A stretch of 35,287 bases of DNA from DATGLW01 sp035293965 (GCA_035293965.1 DATGLW010000073.1:1-35287); one strand, 5' to 3'; positions 8,209 to 16,554 are shown, numbered from the stretch's first letter. Notes: generated by a model from the sequence alone, not told the origin. Translations and numbers: made by a program.

Positions 8209-10524
8209 CTACTGGTAGCGCTGCATGGCCGCTCGCTCTTCCTCTGCGGACGGCCGGGCGGAGGCAGCCGGGGCACCGGGCTCGTAGGTGACCGAGTGCA
8301 GCCGCCCCTGGTAGGGGAACGGGCCGTGGCGCTCGTAGACATCCCAGCTGACGGGCGATCGCCGGTCGAGGCCGACATCGATTCCCTCGAAGGGCGCGAG
8401 GAAGCTCGGCGTCTCCAGCCCACGGGCCGATCCGACGGGCGTGCCGTCGACAAGGACGGTCACGTCCCAGGTGCCGCCGGCAGCCGACACGTCGAGGACC
8501 ACCTCGTGCTCGCCCGGCTCGAGGGTGGCGCACGGCACCACCGTCATGGACCCGTAGGCGTTGTGGGCGTACGTGCAGCGCCCGTCGTCCTCGATGTACA
8601 GGGCGTAGCCGCCGCCCTGGTCGCCGTGGGCGAACAGCATGCCTGCCGCGCTGGCCAGGTGCTCGAGGCGGACCCGGACTGAGAAGGATCGGCCCTGAAT
8701 GAGCGCCGCGGCACGCGAGCGCTCGAGGGTTGGCGTGCCGGGGTAGAGGGTCACGGGCGCCGGGGGGAGGGGGGCACCCGGCCGTGCCAGCGCGTTCATG
8801 CCCGATCCGTCGTCGAGTGGGAACACCTGGTTCTCCCACGCCGCGGCCTCCCAGCTCTTGGCGAGGGCATCGACCCGCTCGGGGTGCTCCGCCGCCAGAT
8901 CGCGAACCTGGGCCGGGTCGCCGAGGAGATCGTAGAGCTGCCAGCGATCGGCCTCGAAGGGCGTGCGGGGGTAGTGCAGCGTGACCGACTCCCATCCCTC
9001 GCTGCGGTACGCCCGGTGTCCGCTCATCTCGTAGTACTGCTCGGTGTGGGGCGACGGCGCGCCCGGTGCGTCGAGCACCGAGGCGAAGCTCACCCCTGTC
9101 ATTGGCCGGACCGGACGGCCCGCCCGTTGCAGCGGCACCTCCAGCCCGATCATCTCCACGAGGGCAGGCAGCACGTCAGTGAGGTGGGCGTACTGGTTGC
9201 GGACCTCGCCCGCCGATCGGATGCCCCGGGGCCACGACAGGATGAAGGGCACGTGGTGCCCGCCCTGGAAGGTGGTCCCCTTGTGCAGGCGGAACGGCGT
9301 GTTGGACGCCATCCCCCAGCCCCACGGGTAGTGGGACATCACTCTCGGGCCGCCGAGGAGCTCGATGCGCTCGAAGTCGTGGTCAACCTGGTCGAAGTGC
9401 CCAGCGTGGCTGTGGACGGCGGCAACTGTCTTGAAGTACTCGGTCGTTCCCTTGGCCCCGCCCTCGCGCGAGGCGCCATTGTCGGAGGTGAAGATCACGA
9501 CGGTGTTCTCGAGCTCACCGAGCTGGGCGAGGGCGTCGCGTAGGCGGCCCCAGTTCTGGTCGACGTTGTCGACCATCCCAGCATAGACTTCCATGTGGCG
9601 AGCGAAGAGCCGTTGCTCCTTCTCGGACAGGTCCTCCCAGGGGGTGACGTCGTAGCCCGGCTCGGCATTGCGTGGAGGGAGCTGGGTATGCTGCGGCACC
9701 ACGCCGAGCGCCTTCTGTCTCGCGAAGCGCTCCTCACGGAGGACGTCCCAGCCGACATCGTACCGACCCCGATAGCGCGCGATGTCGCTCTGCTTGGCCA
9801 TCAGGGGTGCATGGACCGCACCGTGGGCGCAGTAGAGGAAGAATGGAGTCGAGGCGTCCGAGGCCTTGATCCCCCGGATCATCTCGATCGCACGGTCGGT
9901 GATGTCGTCCGTGAAGTAGTAGTCCTCGGGGTAGGCGTCGATGGTCACCGCGTGGTTGTCCTCGTGGAGCATGTTGGGCTGGTGCAGGTTGGTGAGGCCC
10001 GACTCCATGAACCCGTAGAAGCGGTCGAAGCCCCGCCCAAGCGGCCAGGCGTCGCGCCGGCCCGCGTCGGAATGGTCCTCGGTCCGCGAAAGGTGCCACT
10101 TGCCTACCATCAGAGTCCGGTACCCATTGTGGCGGAACACCTCGGCCGCGGTCACGACGTCTTCTGCGATCTCGCCCCGGTAGCCAGGGAAGCCACGGTC
10201 GGCTCCCGCTAGGTTGCCGACTCCGGCGGCATGATGGTTCATGCCGGTGAGCAGGGTCGCCCGGCTGGGCGAGCACAGGGGAGTGGCATGGAAGTCAGCA
10301 AAGCGGAGTCCGGCTGCGGCCAGCGCGTCGAGGTTGGGAGTGTCGATCTCCGACCCGTAGCAACCGATGTCGGAGAACCCGAGGTCGTCGCAGAGGATGA
10401 CGATGACGTTGGGTGCTCCTTCGGGTGGGGTCCGCACCGGCTCCCACCAGGGCTCCGAATCGGCCAGCGTGCGGCCGACCCGCCCCCCGAATCCGTCGTA
10501 CGCTCTCTGCTTCTCCCGTGGCAC
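8209..10524 (-). CDS. Arylsulfatase (type I, formylglycine-dependent)
   Basis: Sulfate-ester hydrolase of the alkaline phosphatase superfamily. Signature motifs: N-terminal metal site VILCDDLGFSDIGCYG (D46, D47) and the sulfatase signature CSPSRATLLTG, in which C84 would be converted to formylglycine (CxPxR). The other metal-site segment is TSDNGASREGG. A C-terminal beta-rich region (about the last 200 residues) is usual for the large bacterial arylsulfatases. The GTG at 10524 follows GGGAGGGAG and gives 771 residues; an in-frame extension to 10656 looks unconserved. No signal peptide is seen, so it is probably cytosolic. No formylglycine-generating enzyme is in the window. It is divergent from the TetR gene, its probable regulator. 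The role is sulfate-ester scavenging or detoxification; the natural ester is unknown. Confidence 0.95.
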   Translation of the reverse strand: MPREKQRAYDGFGGRVGRTLADSEPWWEPVRTPPEGAPNVIVILCDDLGFSDIGCYGSEIDTPNLDALAAAGLRFADFHATPLCSPSRATLLTGMNHHAAGVGNLAGADRGFPGYRGEIAEDVVTAAEVFRHNGYRTLMVGKWHLSRTEDHSDAGRRDAWPLGRGFDRFYGFMESGLTNLHQPNMLHEDNHAVTIDAYPEDYYFTDDITDRAIEMIRGIKASDASTPFFLYCAHGAVHAPLMAKQSDIARYRGRYDVGWDVLREERFARQKALGVVPQHTQLPPRNAEPGYDVTPWEDLSEKEQRLFARHMEVYAGMVDNVDQNWGRLRDALAQLGELENTVVIFTSDNGASREGGAKGTTEYFKTVAAVHSHAGHFDQVDHDFERIELLGGPRVMSHYPWGWGMASNTPFRLHKGTTFQGGHHVPFILSWPRGIRSAGEVRNQYAHLTDVLPALVEMIGLEVPLQRAGRPVRPMTGVSFASVLDAPGAPSPHTEQYYEMSGHRAYRSEGWESVTLHYPRTPFEADRWQLYDLLGDPAQVRDLAAEHPERVDALAKSWEAAAWENQVFPLDDGSGMNALARPGAPLPPAPVTLYPGTPTLERSRAAALIQGRSFSVRVRLEHLASAAGMLFAHGDQGGGYALYIEDDGRCTYAHNAYGSMTVVPCATLEPGEHEVVLDVSAAGGTWDVTVLVDGTPVGSARGLETPSFLAPFEGIDVGLDRRSPVSWDVYERHGPFPYQGRLHSVTYEPGAPAASARPSAEEERAAMQRYQ

Positions 10525-10578
10525 GGCAGCTCCCTCCCTCTCGCCGGCGCGACAGCCGACCTCGCCGTCCTCACGTAT

Positions 10579-10593
10579 GCACTCAGGTAGTGC
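10579..10593. promoter_or_regulatory. Candidate operator, inverted repeat in the sulfatase/TetR spacer
   Basis: GCACT-CAGGT-AGTGC is a perfect 5-bp-arm inverted repeat. The perfect palindrome GTCCGGAC follows at 10604-10611. Both lie in the 120-nt divergent spacer, where TetR-family autoregulators normally bind. Arms are short, so chance is not excluded. Confidence 0.3.
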
Positions 10594-10631
10594 CGGGTCG
10601 CGAGTCCGGACGGTGCCGTCGGTCTGCGGGC

Positions 10632-10647
10632 TAGTGTCAGCTGTATG
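10632..10647 (+). promoter_or_regulatory. Leaderless promoter (-10) of the TetR gene
   Basis: TAGTGT (10632-10637) is followed by 7 nt and the ATG at 10645. No Shine-Dalgarno precedes that ATG. A TANNNT -10 this close to the start codon is the known signature of actinobacterial leaderless transcripts. Confidence 0.45.
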
Positions 10648-11400
10648 GATGTTCACTCAGCCGCGTCGCGCGGTCAAGCGCGCGTGCCCACCGAGCGGTC
10701 CCAAGGTGTCCGGAGGGCACCGCCAGCTCGCCCAGGGCGGCAACCTTCGCGGCGCAACGCCATCCTCCAGGCCGCGATGGACCTCTTCGCGAAGGGTGGC
10801 TCCCGTGGCACCTGCATCGCGGCCATCGCCGCCCGCATCGGCGTCACCCCCGCTGCCGTGATCCACCACTTCGGAACCAAGGACGCACTCCTGCTCGAGG
10901 TCGTCGCCGAGATAGATCGCCGCCGGCCGTCCCTCGTCACCGATCCTGACGGCGTATCTGGGGCTGACGCACTTCGCCGTCTCGGCGAGTGGGGCAGCCT
11001 GCTCGAGCAGGACGGGGCACTCGCCAACCTGGCCCGACTGGCCACCGTCATGGTGGCAGAGGGACTGGACCCGGACCACCCGAGCCACGATTACTTCGTC
11101 CGGCGGGCGCAGGAGTTCCGGCTCGCCATCGCACCGCTTGTGCGTGCTGGACAACTCGACGGCTCGATCCGGCGTGACGTCGACCCGGTGAGCGTCGCCA
11201 CCCAGGTGGTGGCCCTCGTGCAAGGCGTGCAGATCCAATGGTTTCTGGAGCCAGACCAGGTCCCCATTGGCAGCCTGCTGGATGACTTTTTCGCCGTGTT
11301 CCTCGACGGCCTTGCTCCACCGGCCTCCGGCCGGCCAGGAGGGCGAAGGGTTCCGCGCGGGCAACCCCCACGCCGAAGGCTACCCGCGCGCCGAGCGTGA
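10645..11400 (+). CDS. TetR/AcrR-family transcriptional regulator
   Basis: One-component repressor with an N-terminal helix-turn-helix (about residues 36-87: RRNAILQAAMDLFAKGG, then IAAIAARIGVTPAAVIHHFG and TKDALLLEVV) and a helical C-terminal ligand-binding domain. The first 33 residues are a basic, Pro/Arg-rich extension absent from most family members. The last 25 residues are also Arg/Pro/Gly-rich. The length of 251 residues is long for the family because of these tails. The ATG at 10645 has a TAGTGT seven bases upstream and no Shine-Dalgarno, suggesting a leaderless message. Divergent from the arylsulfatase (120-nt spacer) and upstream of the second binding-protein gene, it is the likely regulator of one or both. 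The effector is unknown. Confidence 0.9.
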   Translation: MDVHSAASRGQARVPTERSQGVRRAPPARPGRQPSRRNAILQAAMDLFAKGGSRGTCIAAIAARIGVTPAAVIHHFGTKDALLLEVVAEIDRRRPSLVTDPDGVSGADALRRLGEWGSLLEQDGALANLARLATVMVAEGLDPDHPSHDYFVRRAQEFRLAIAPLVRAGQLDGSIRRDVDPVSVATQVVALVQGVQIQWFLEPDQVPIGSLLDDFFAVFLDGLAPPASGRPGGRRVPRGQPPRRRLPARRA

Positions 11401-11646
11401 GCGGCGGGAAGGTGTCCGCAGGACGGCCTGCCCGCGGTGACCCGGCCGACCGGTCCCGCAAACCGGCTCTCCGCAGTTCTCGGTCGTGCTCGCGACAGCA
11501 TCCGTACACGCATAGGCGCGACCAATCGCCGTGATTGGTAATTCCTCTTCGACATGATTGTGCCTTCTGGATACGATCCGGTCGCGAGCGCGTCGTCCGG
11601 CAAAAGGGCGGCTGGGAGCCCGACGAAGCTGGCCCGGCCGCGTCTG
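11401..11646. other. Non-coding spacer downstream of the TetR gene
   Basis: About 250 nt between the TetR stop and the promoter of the binding-protein gene. I see no believable open frame and no strong hairpin. Composition drops in GC toward the promoter at 11647. Confidence 0.4.
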
Positions 11647-11675
11647 TTGATGAACTAACTAATCAGTTATATAGT
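11647..11675 (+). promoter_or_regulatory. Sigma70-like promoter with an inverted repeat in its spacer
   Basis: TTGATG (11647-11652), 17 nt, then TATAGT (11670-11675): near-consensus hexamers at ideal spacing in one of the most AT-rich stretches of the window. The spacer contains TAACT-AATC-AGTTA (11656-11669), a perfect 5-bp-arm inverted repeat ending directly before the -10, an ideal place for a repressor. Transcription would start near 11682, about 80 nt before the GTG of the binding-protein gene. The adjacent TetR protein is the obvious candidate repressor (inference). Confidence 0.6.
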
Positions 11676-11761
11676 TGAGGTCGCGTCGAGCGGGGTCCAG
11701 CCGGCGCTCCGGGCGCAGGCTGCGCGAGCGGAACGTAGCCGAGTCGAGGACGGGGGGTAAC

Positions 11762-13411
11762 GTGGCAAAGCACCTCGATGGCCACATGACGAGCGTCCAG
11801 GCGGCGGCCCCGAGCTCCGAGCGATCGCGGTCCCGGGGCCGGAGGCGGGCGGGCGTCCGGATCGCGGCTGGCATGCTGGCACTGGTCGGTGCCGGGGCGC
11901 TCCTGCCGACGTTGGCGCACGTGCCCCCGGCCGCGGCCGAGTCATCTCGGAGTGGAAGTGTGCTGACCGTGGGTGCCGACCTGAGCGGCACGGCGTGCGG
12001 CCCGATCCATTTTGACCCGGTGCAGTTCACCGTGGCCACGTGCTACATGGCCTACGACTGGCCGATCTATGGCGGTCTGCTCCGCCTGACCCCGAGCGGT
12101 GCCACCGTGCCCGACCTCGCCGAGTCTGTGACCGTGCCAGACCCTCAGACGATCGACGTCCAGCTCCGTCCCGGGGTGGTCTTCTCGGACGGCACGCCCT
12201 TCACGGCCGATGCCGTGAAGGCAGGGCTGGAGCGCACCATCCACACGGAGCATCCGGCTGGCTTCAACGCTCAGCTCTTCGACATCTCGGGCATCGACGC
12301 CACCGGTCCCAGGTCCCTGACGTTGCACTTCTCGCAGCCGGTCGCCAACACGTTCTATGCCCAGCTCGCGGACGAAGAGTCGTTCATCGTGTCGCCCACC
12401 GCGGTGGCCGATAACGTCGACCTCGATACGCACCCGGTCGGAGCCGGGCCGTTCCTCCTCAAGAGTTTCGTCCCCGGTCAGCGTATCGTGCTCGTGAAGA
12501 ACCCGAGGTACTGGGACGCCAAGGCAATCAAGCTCCCGGAGGTCGACTTTGTCAACGTGCCCGCCGGGCCGCAGCAGGTAAACGCACTCGAGTCGGGGCT
12601 CGTGCAAGTCGTGAGCGGCCTACCCGTTTCCGATCTGCCCGCCGTTCGGCACAACCCCTCCCTCCACGTGCAGGCCACGTCGCAGGACGGGAACTTCCTG
12701 TGGCTGCCGATCTGCAAGTCGTCGGGCCCGTTGGCCGATGTGCGCGTCCGCCAGGCTCTCAACTACGCAACCGACCGGTCCGCCATCAACAAGGCTCTGC
12801 TCTACGGCGTCGGCGAGCCGGTGTGGGGCCTCTACCCGAAGGGCAGCCGCCTTTTTGACCGGAGCCTGGCCAACATCTATGCCTACAACACGTCGAAGGC
12901 GAAGCAGCTCCTCGCGGCAGCGGGCTACGCGCGGGGCTTCACGACAAGCATTATGCCCCTACCGACGCCGCTCGACAACCAGCTGGCACAGGTGCTGCAG
13001 GCTGAATGGAAGAAGATCGGCGTGAACGTCCAGATCATGGCGACCACCAACTACGTGAACGACTTTTATGTCCGCCACCTGGCCTCGATGGGCCTCATCT
13101 CCAGCACTCGCCCAGGGATTCAGAAGGTGAGCGGCCCATACCTCCCGGGCAGCATCGGCAACGCGTGTTCCTATAGCAATCCGACGCTCACCCAGCTCGT
13201 GAATCAGCTCGGATTGCTCAGTCCGAGCAGCGCGAGGTATAAGCCCCTTTGGGACCAAGTTCAGTCGTTCGTCATTCGCAATGCACTGTCCGTGTACGTC
13301 GATTTCGTGCCCGCGGTAACGGCCTTCAGCAAGCGGGTGACGAATTTGCACACCCTGCCGTACCTCGGCGGTGGGCTGCTCGACTACCGGGGCGTGACGC
13401 TGAGAGGCTGA
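11762..13411 (+). CDS. ABC transporter substrate-binding protein, family 5 (second paralogue)
   Basis: Secreted solute-binding protein of the SBP_bac_5 class, 549 residues from the GTG at 11762, which follows GGGGGG; an ATG at 11786 is an alternative. A basic N region (RSRSRGRRR) precedes a hydrophobic segment (about 32-59) ending AHVPPAAAES, a signal-peptidase I type site; no lipobox Cys. Family blocks: LRPGVVFSDGTPFTADAV, GAGPFLLKSFVPGQRIVLV, and ADVRVRQALNYATDR. It aligns along its length with the product of 357-1994, including the spacing of two cysteines (ICKSSGPL, ACSYSNPT), which could form a disulfide. No transporter partners are nearby. Expression is probably driven by the promoter at 11647-11675. 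The gene appears less GC-rich than the hydroxylase genes, suggesting a separate origin. Ligand unknown. Confidence 0.9.
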   Translation: MAKHLDGHMTSVQAAAPSSERSRSRGRRRAGVRIAAGMLALVGAGALLPTLAHVPPAAAESSRSGSVLTVGADLSGTACGPIHFDPVQFTVATCYMAYDWPIYGGLLRLTPSGATVPDLAESVTVPDPQTIDVQLRPGVVFSDGTPFTADAVKAGLERTIHTEHPAGFNAQLFDISGIDATGPRSLTLHFSQPVANTFYAQLADEESFIVSPTAVADNVDLDTHPVGAGPFLLKSFVPGQRIVLVKNPRYWDAKAIKLPEVDFVNVPAGPQQVNALESGLVQVVSGLPVSDLPAVRHNPSLHVQATSQDGNFLWLPICKSSGPLADVRVRQALNYATDRSAINKALLYGVGEPVWGLYPKGSRLFDRSLANIYAYNTSKAKQLLAAAGYARGFTTSIMPLPTPLDNQLAQVLQAEWKKIGVNVQIMATTNYVNDFYVRHLASMGLISSTRPGIQKVSGPYLPGSIGNACSYSNPTLTQLVNQLGLLSPSSARYKPLWDQVQSFVIRNALSVYVDFVPAVTAFSKRVTNLHTLPYLGGGLLDYRGVTLRG

Positions 13412-13612
13412 GCCGGAGCACGAAGCGGAGCATGAATGAGCGGCACGAGGACGTGGTCGGCATGGCGACCGCGGCGGTACATGGGCAGTTGGCGGCTGGG
13501 AGTCGGCCGTTTCTGCGCGCTTGGCCAACGGGCAGTTCTTCCGCGGGGCCACGGTCGCCGTGGCCGTGAACGAGCCCTTCAGCGGCTGTCCGGTGGGCGC
13601 CGTGGCCAGGGG

Positions 13613-13627
13613 TAACGTGGCGCCGTG
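13613..13627 (+). promoter_or_regulatory. Leaderless promoter (-10) of the deacetylase gene
   Basis: TAACGT (13613-13618) is followed by 6 nt and the GTG at 13625, the same TANNNT-N6-start layout as before the MaoC and semialdehyde dehydrogenase genes. Confidence 0.4.
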
Positions 13628-14866
13628 CCTGCCGCGGACGAGCTCGACCGCACGCCAGGTGACCGGGGGCCCGGCCGGCCGGGTCCCTCTGGACGCAGCC
13701 GGGGGCGACGGCGAGCCTGGTGGATCGGCACGGCGGTGGTGGCGCTGTCCGTCGCCACCGTGGGCGGCGGCATCGCCTGGGGTCGCCCCCGCCTGACCTG
13801 GTCGTTCCGGCCCTCCGACAACCGGCTCATGGTCTCGCTCGCACCGGGGCACGGGCCTTTGGCCAGCTGGCTCCTGGGCGCCGCATCTCTGTCGGTCGAC
13901 GGGCACCGCGCCGCCCCGTCGCGCCCGCAGCGGCTCGTGCGGTTCCTGCGCCCGGGGCGAACGTCGCGGGTGACCGCGGTCGTCACCAGCGTGTGGTCGA
14001 CCGCCGAGCACCTTCACATCCGCGTGCCCCCCGCCCCCGCCCTCGTCGCCACGAGCCTGGGTCCCGACGAGGAGACGCTGCGGTTCTCGATGCCCGTCAC
14101 GGTCGACGGCGGCCCGTGCGGTCCCGGCCCGACGCGGCGCGCCGTCACCACCGTGGTCCTGAGCCGCCGTTCGAGTGCCTGTTCAGGCACCCTGCGGCTG
14201 GTGGCAGCGTCGGGCGAGCAGTCTCGTGTCGCGGTGTCGGTGCCGCCCCTGCCCCCGCCCCCGCCGCCACCGCCCTCGGACCTGCCCGCCCCCGTCGTGT
14301 CCTTCGGGCCCGCCACGGGGGGCGCGTACTACATCACCATCGACGACGGCACCGTGCCCGATCCCGCCGTCCTGGCTCTCATGACCCGCTACCACGTGCC
14401 GATCACCGCCTTTCTCGTGTCGAGCATCGCGGCGCGCGACCTGCCCTACTGGCGTGCCTTTGCCGCGGCAGGCGGAGAGATCGAGGACCATACGGTCACG
14501 CACCCCGACCTGACGGCCTTGAGCGAGCAGGCGGCCGAGGAGCAGTGGGCGGGTGCAGCCCGGGACTTCACGGCATGGTTCGGCACGGCACCGACCCTCG
14601 GGCGCCCTCCCTATGGCGCCGTCGACCGGGCCGTGCGGGTGGCGGCGAGCGAGGCGCGGCTGCGCGACGTGGTGCTGTGGAGCGCGTCGATGTACGACGG
14701 CCAGCTCACCACCTACGACCACCGGCCACTGCGCGCCGGTGAGATCGTGATCCTCCACTGGATCCCCGGCCTCTATGCCAGCCTGGTCCGTCTGCTCGCC
14801 ATCGCCGCCATGGAGGGCCTCCACCCGGCCCCGCTCGCTGCCGCCCTGTCGCAAGCGGGGCCGTAG
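13625..14866 (+). CDS. Membrane-anchored polysaccharide deacetylase (CE4/NodB-type)
   Basis: Probable extracellular carbohydrate esterase removing acetyl groups from peptidoglycan or another amino-sugar polymer. A basic Arg-rich N terminus precedes a single membrane segment (about 32-52: WWIGTAVVALSVATVGGGIAW). A beta-rich region with no clear match follows, then a polyproline linker (LPPPPPPPPSDLP) and the NodB domain (about 225-413). Catalytic motifs: TIDDG with D240/D241, HTVTH with metal ligands H289 and H293, RPPYG (R327), and ILHWIPG, where the family more often has His followed by Asp. Motif 4 is weak. The GTG at 13625 has no close Shine-Dalgarno but a TAACGT 6 nt upstream. Its TAG overlaps the GTG of the cupin gene, so the two are coupled. 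The long N-terminal ectodomain is unassigned. Confidence 0.85.
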   Translation: MPAADELDRTPGDRGPGRPGPSGRSRGRRRAWWIGTAVVALSVATVGGGIAWGRPRLTWSFRPSDNRLMVSLAPGHGPLASWLLGAASLSVDGHRAAPSRPQRLVRFLRPGRTSRVTAVVTSVWSTAEHLHIRVPPAPALVATSLGPDEETLRFSMPVTVDGGPCGPGPTRRAVTTVVLSRRSSACSGTLRLVAASGEQSRVAVSVPPLPPPPPPPPSDLPAPVVSFGPATGGAYYITIDDGTVPDPAVLALMTRYHVPITAFLVSSIAARDLPYWRAFAAAGGEIEDHTVTHPDLTALSEQAAEEQWAGAARDFTAWFGTAPTLGRPPYGAVDRAVRVAASEARLRDVVLWSASMYDGQLTTYDHRPLRAGEIVILHWIPGLYASLVRLLAIAAMEGLHPAPLAAALSQAGP

Positions 14867-15249
14867 TGGCCGACCCGGGGCACGGTCCTGCCGGCCAAGC
14901 CGAAGAGGTCGTGTCCGTGGACGCTGCGGCCGCATGGCAGCGCGCCACGGGCAGCGGCGTCTGCTGGACGCTCGCTGCGCAGAGCGACCTCAACGTCAAC
15001 GTCGTGCGGCTCGAGGCCGGCGACGAGATAGGCGAGCACGTCAACGACGACGTCGACGTGGTGGTCGCGGTGCTCGCGGGCGCCGGTCGCCTCGTGGTCG
15101 ACGGGCGGGTGGTGGCGCTGGGCCCCGGCACCGTGGTGCACGTCCCGCGGGGGGCGAGCCGCCGCCTGGAAGCTGCCTCGCCGCTGGGCTACCTGTCCGT
15201 CCACCGCCGCCGCGCCGGCCTTGGCGTGGGCCGGCGTCCCGCGTCGTAA
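14866..15249 (+). CDS. Cupin-domain protein with degenerate metal site
   Basis: Small beta-barrel protein of 127 residues. The cupin core runs from about residue 45 to 115: EAGDEIGEHVNDDVDVVVAV, then a Gly-turn LAGAGRLVVDG, then LGPGTVVHVPRGASRRLEA. In cupin motif 1 the second His is Asn and the Glu is Asp-like (HVNDDVD), and in motif 2 the PxGxxH histidine is replaced by Arg (PRGASRRL). Most metal ligands of the classical fold are therefore missing, so a catalytic metal is doubtful and a binding or regulatory role is more likely (inference). The start GTG shares a base with the deacetylase TAG (TAGTG), implying translational coupling. No signal peptide, so it is cytosolic although its partner is exported. 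Confidence 0.8.
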   Translation: MADPGHGPAGQAEEVVSVDAAAAWQRATGSGVCWTLAAQSDLNVNVVRLEAGDEIGEHVNDDVDVVVAVLAGAGRLVVDGRVVALGPGTVVHVPRGASRRLEAASPLGYLSVHRRRAGLGVGRRPAS

Positions 15250-15273
15250 GGGGGGCCAGCTGCGCCGGCGAGC

Positions 15274-16506
15274 TCAGCCGGCCGCCGGCACGAGGGAGGA
15301 CAGCTCGACGTCGGGATCGGTCAGGCGGTCGACCTCGACCGGGACCCGGGATCGGATGAGGGCACCGATCGGCTCGGTGACGTCCCACACGTTGGCGTTC
15401 ATGCCCGCCACCACCCGCCCGTCGTGCAGCCAGAAGGCGATGAACTCGCGGGTGGCCGGGTCGCCGCGGAAGACCACCCGGTCCCAGGCCGGGGCCCACC
15501 CCGTGTACTCCATGCCGAGGTCGTACTGGTCGGAGAAGAAGTACGGCAGCCGCTCGTAAGCAGTGGCGCGGCCGAGCATGTTCGCCGCCGCCGCCGGCCC
15601 CTGGTTGAGGGCGGCGGACCAGTGCTCGAGGCGGATCCGCGCCCCGAAGAGCGGGTGGAAGGCGTTGGCCACGTCGCCGGCTGCGTAGATGCCGGGTGCG
15701 CTCGTGGCCAGGTGCTCGTCGACGAGGACCCCGTTGTCGACAGCCAACCCCGCCGCCTGGGCGAGCTCGACCCGAGGCGTGACGCCCACGCCCACGACGA
15801 CCAGGTCCGCTGCGAGCACCGTGCCGTCGGCCAGGCGGACCCCCTCGACCGCGTCGCTGCCCAACAGCGCGTCGACGCCGGCTCCCATGTGCAGCGCCAC
15901 GCCGTTGTCGGCGTGCAGGTCGCGATAGACGGTGCCCACCTCGGGACCGAGGACCCGCTCGAGGGGCACCGAGGTCATCTCGACCATGGCGACCTGCGCG
16001 CCCATCTGGCGCGCCGACGCCGCCACTTCGCATCCGATCCACCCAGCGCCGATCACCACCACGCTCGCAGCCGCCGCGATCGCCTGGCGGAGCTCGTCGG
16101 CGTCGGCGACGGTGCGCAGGTACCGCACGCCGGCCAGCTCGGCGCCCGGCGCCGCGAGGCGCCGAGGGGCTGCGCCGGTGGCGAGCAGCAGCCGGTCGTA
16201 GGCGAGACGCTCGGTGCCGCCGATGGTCACCTCGGCGGCGCCCGGGTCGAAGGCGGTGACGACGCTCGAGGTGCGCAGCTCGATGCCACGTTCGTCGTAG
16301 TAGCCCTCGTCGTGCACCGCGGCGGCAGCGAAGTCGGCCTCCCCTCGCAGGTAGCTCTTCGACAGCGGCGGGCGCTCGTAGGGGCGCACCGGCTCCTCGC
16401 CGACGAGGACGACCCGCCCGTCGAAGCCTTCGTCGCGCAGGGCCTCGGCTGCCTTGGCTCCTGCCAGGCTGGCCCCGACGATCACGAACGTCCGGGTGGC
16501 TGCCAT
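15274..16506 (-). CDS. NAD(P)H-dependent ferredoxin reductase-type FAD oxidoreductase
   Basis: Flavoprotein of the rubredoxin/putidaredoxin reductase group, transferring electrons from NAD(P)H to a small ferredoxin for a P450 or ring-hydroxylating dioxygenase. FAD-binding Rossmann motif near the N terminus (VIVGASLAGAKAAEAL), RPPLSKSYL, the ATG loop (LLLATGAAPRRL), a second dinucleotide site for NAD(P)H (VVVIGAGWIGCEVAASA) and IYAAGDVAN binding the flavin ribityl. A C-terminal reductase domain follows. The 410-residue length is normal. The ATG at 16506 has GGGAGGAAGG upstream. No ferredoxin, P450 or dioxygenase gene adjoins it, so its partner must be elsewhere. The possible heptad-repeat peptide (16555-16710) lies just upstream on the same strand. 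Confidence 0.92.
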   Translation of the reverse strand: MAATRTFVIVGASLAGAKAAEALRDEGFDGRVVLVGEEPVRPYERPPLSKSYLRGEADFAAAAVHDEGYYDERGIELRTSSVVTAFDPGAAEVTIGGTERLAYDRLLLATGAAPRRLAAPGAELAGVRYLRTVADADELRQAIAAAASVVVIGAGWIGCEVAASARQMGAQVAMVEMTSVPLERVLGPEVGTVYRDLHADNGVALHMGAGVDALLGSDAVEGVRLADGTVLAADLVVVGVGVTPRVELAQAAGLAVDNGVLVDEHLATSAPGIYAAGDVANAFHPLFGARIRLEHWSAALNQGPAAAANMLGRATAYERLPYFFSDQYDLGMEYTGWAPAWDRVVFRGDPATREFIAFWLHDGRVVAGMNANVWDVTEPIGALIRSRVPVEVDRLTDPDVELSSLVPAAG

Positions 16507-16554
16507 GCTGCCGCCTTCCTCCCTGCCCTTGTCCCCACCCCGCTCGTGTCCGGT

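Noticed and set aside
6088..8682. 864-codon plus-strand frame within the hydroxylase gene
   Set aside because: Same strand but wrong frame relative to the motif-rich large subunit; the product is Arg/Gly/Pro-rich.
6374..8995. 873-codon minus-strand frame opposite the molybdenum hydroxylase
   Set aside because: Mirror of the real coding strand; low-complexity product, no motifs, and it runs across a convergent gene boundary.
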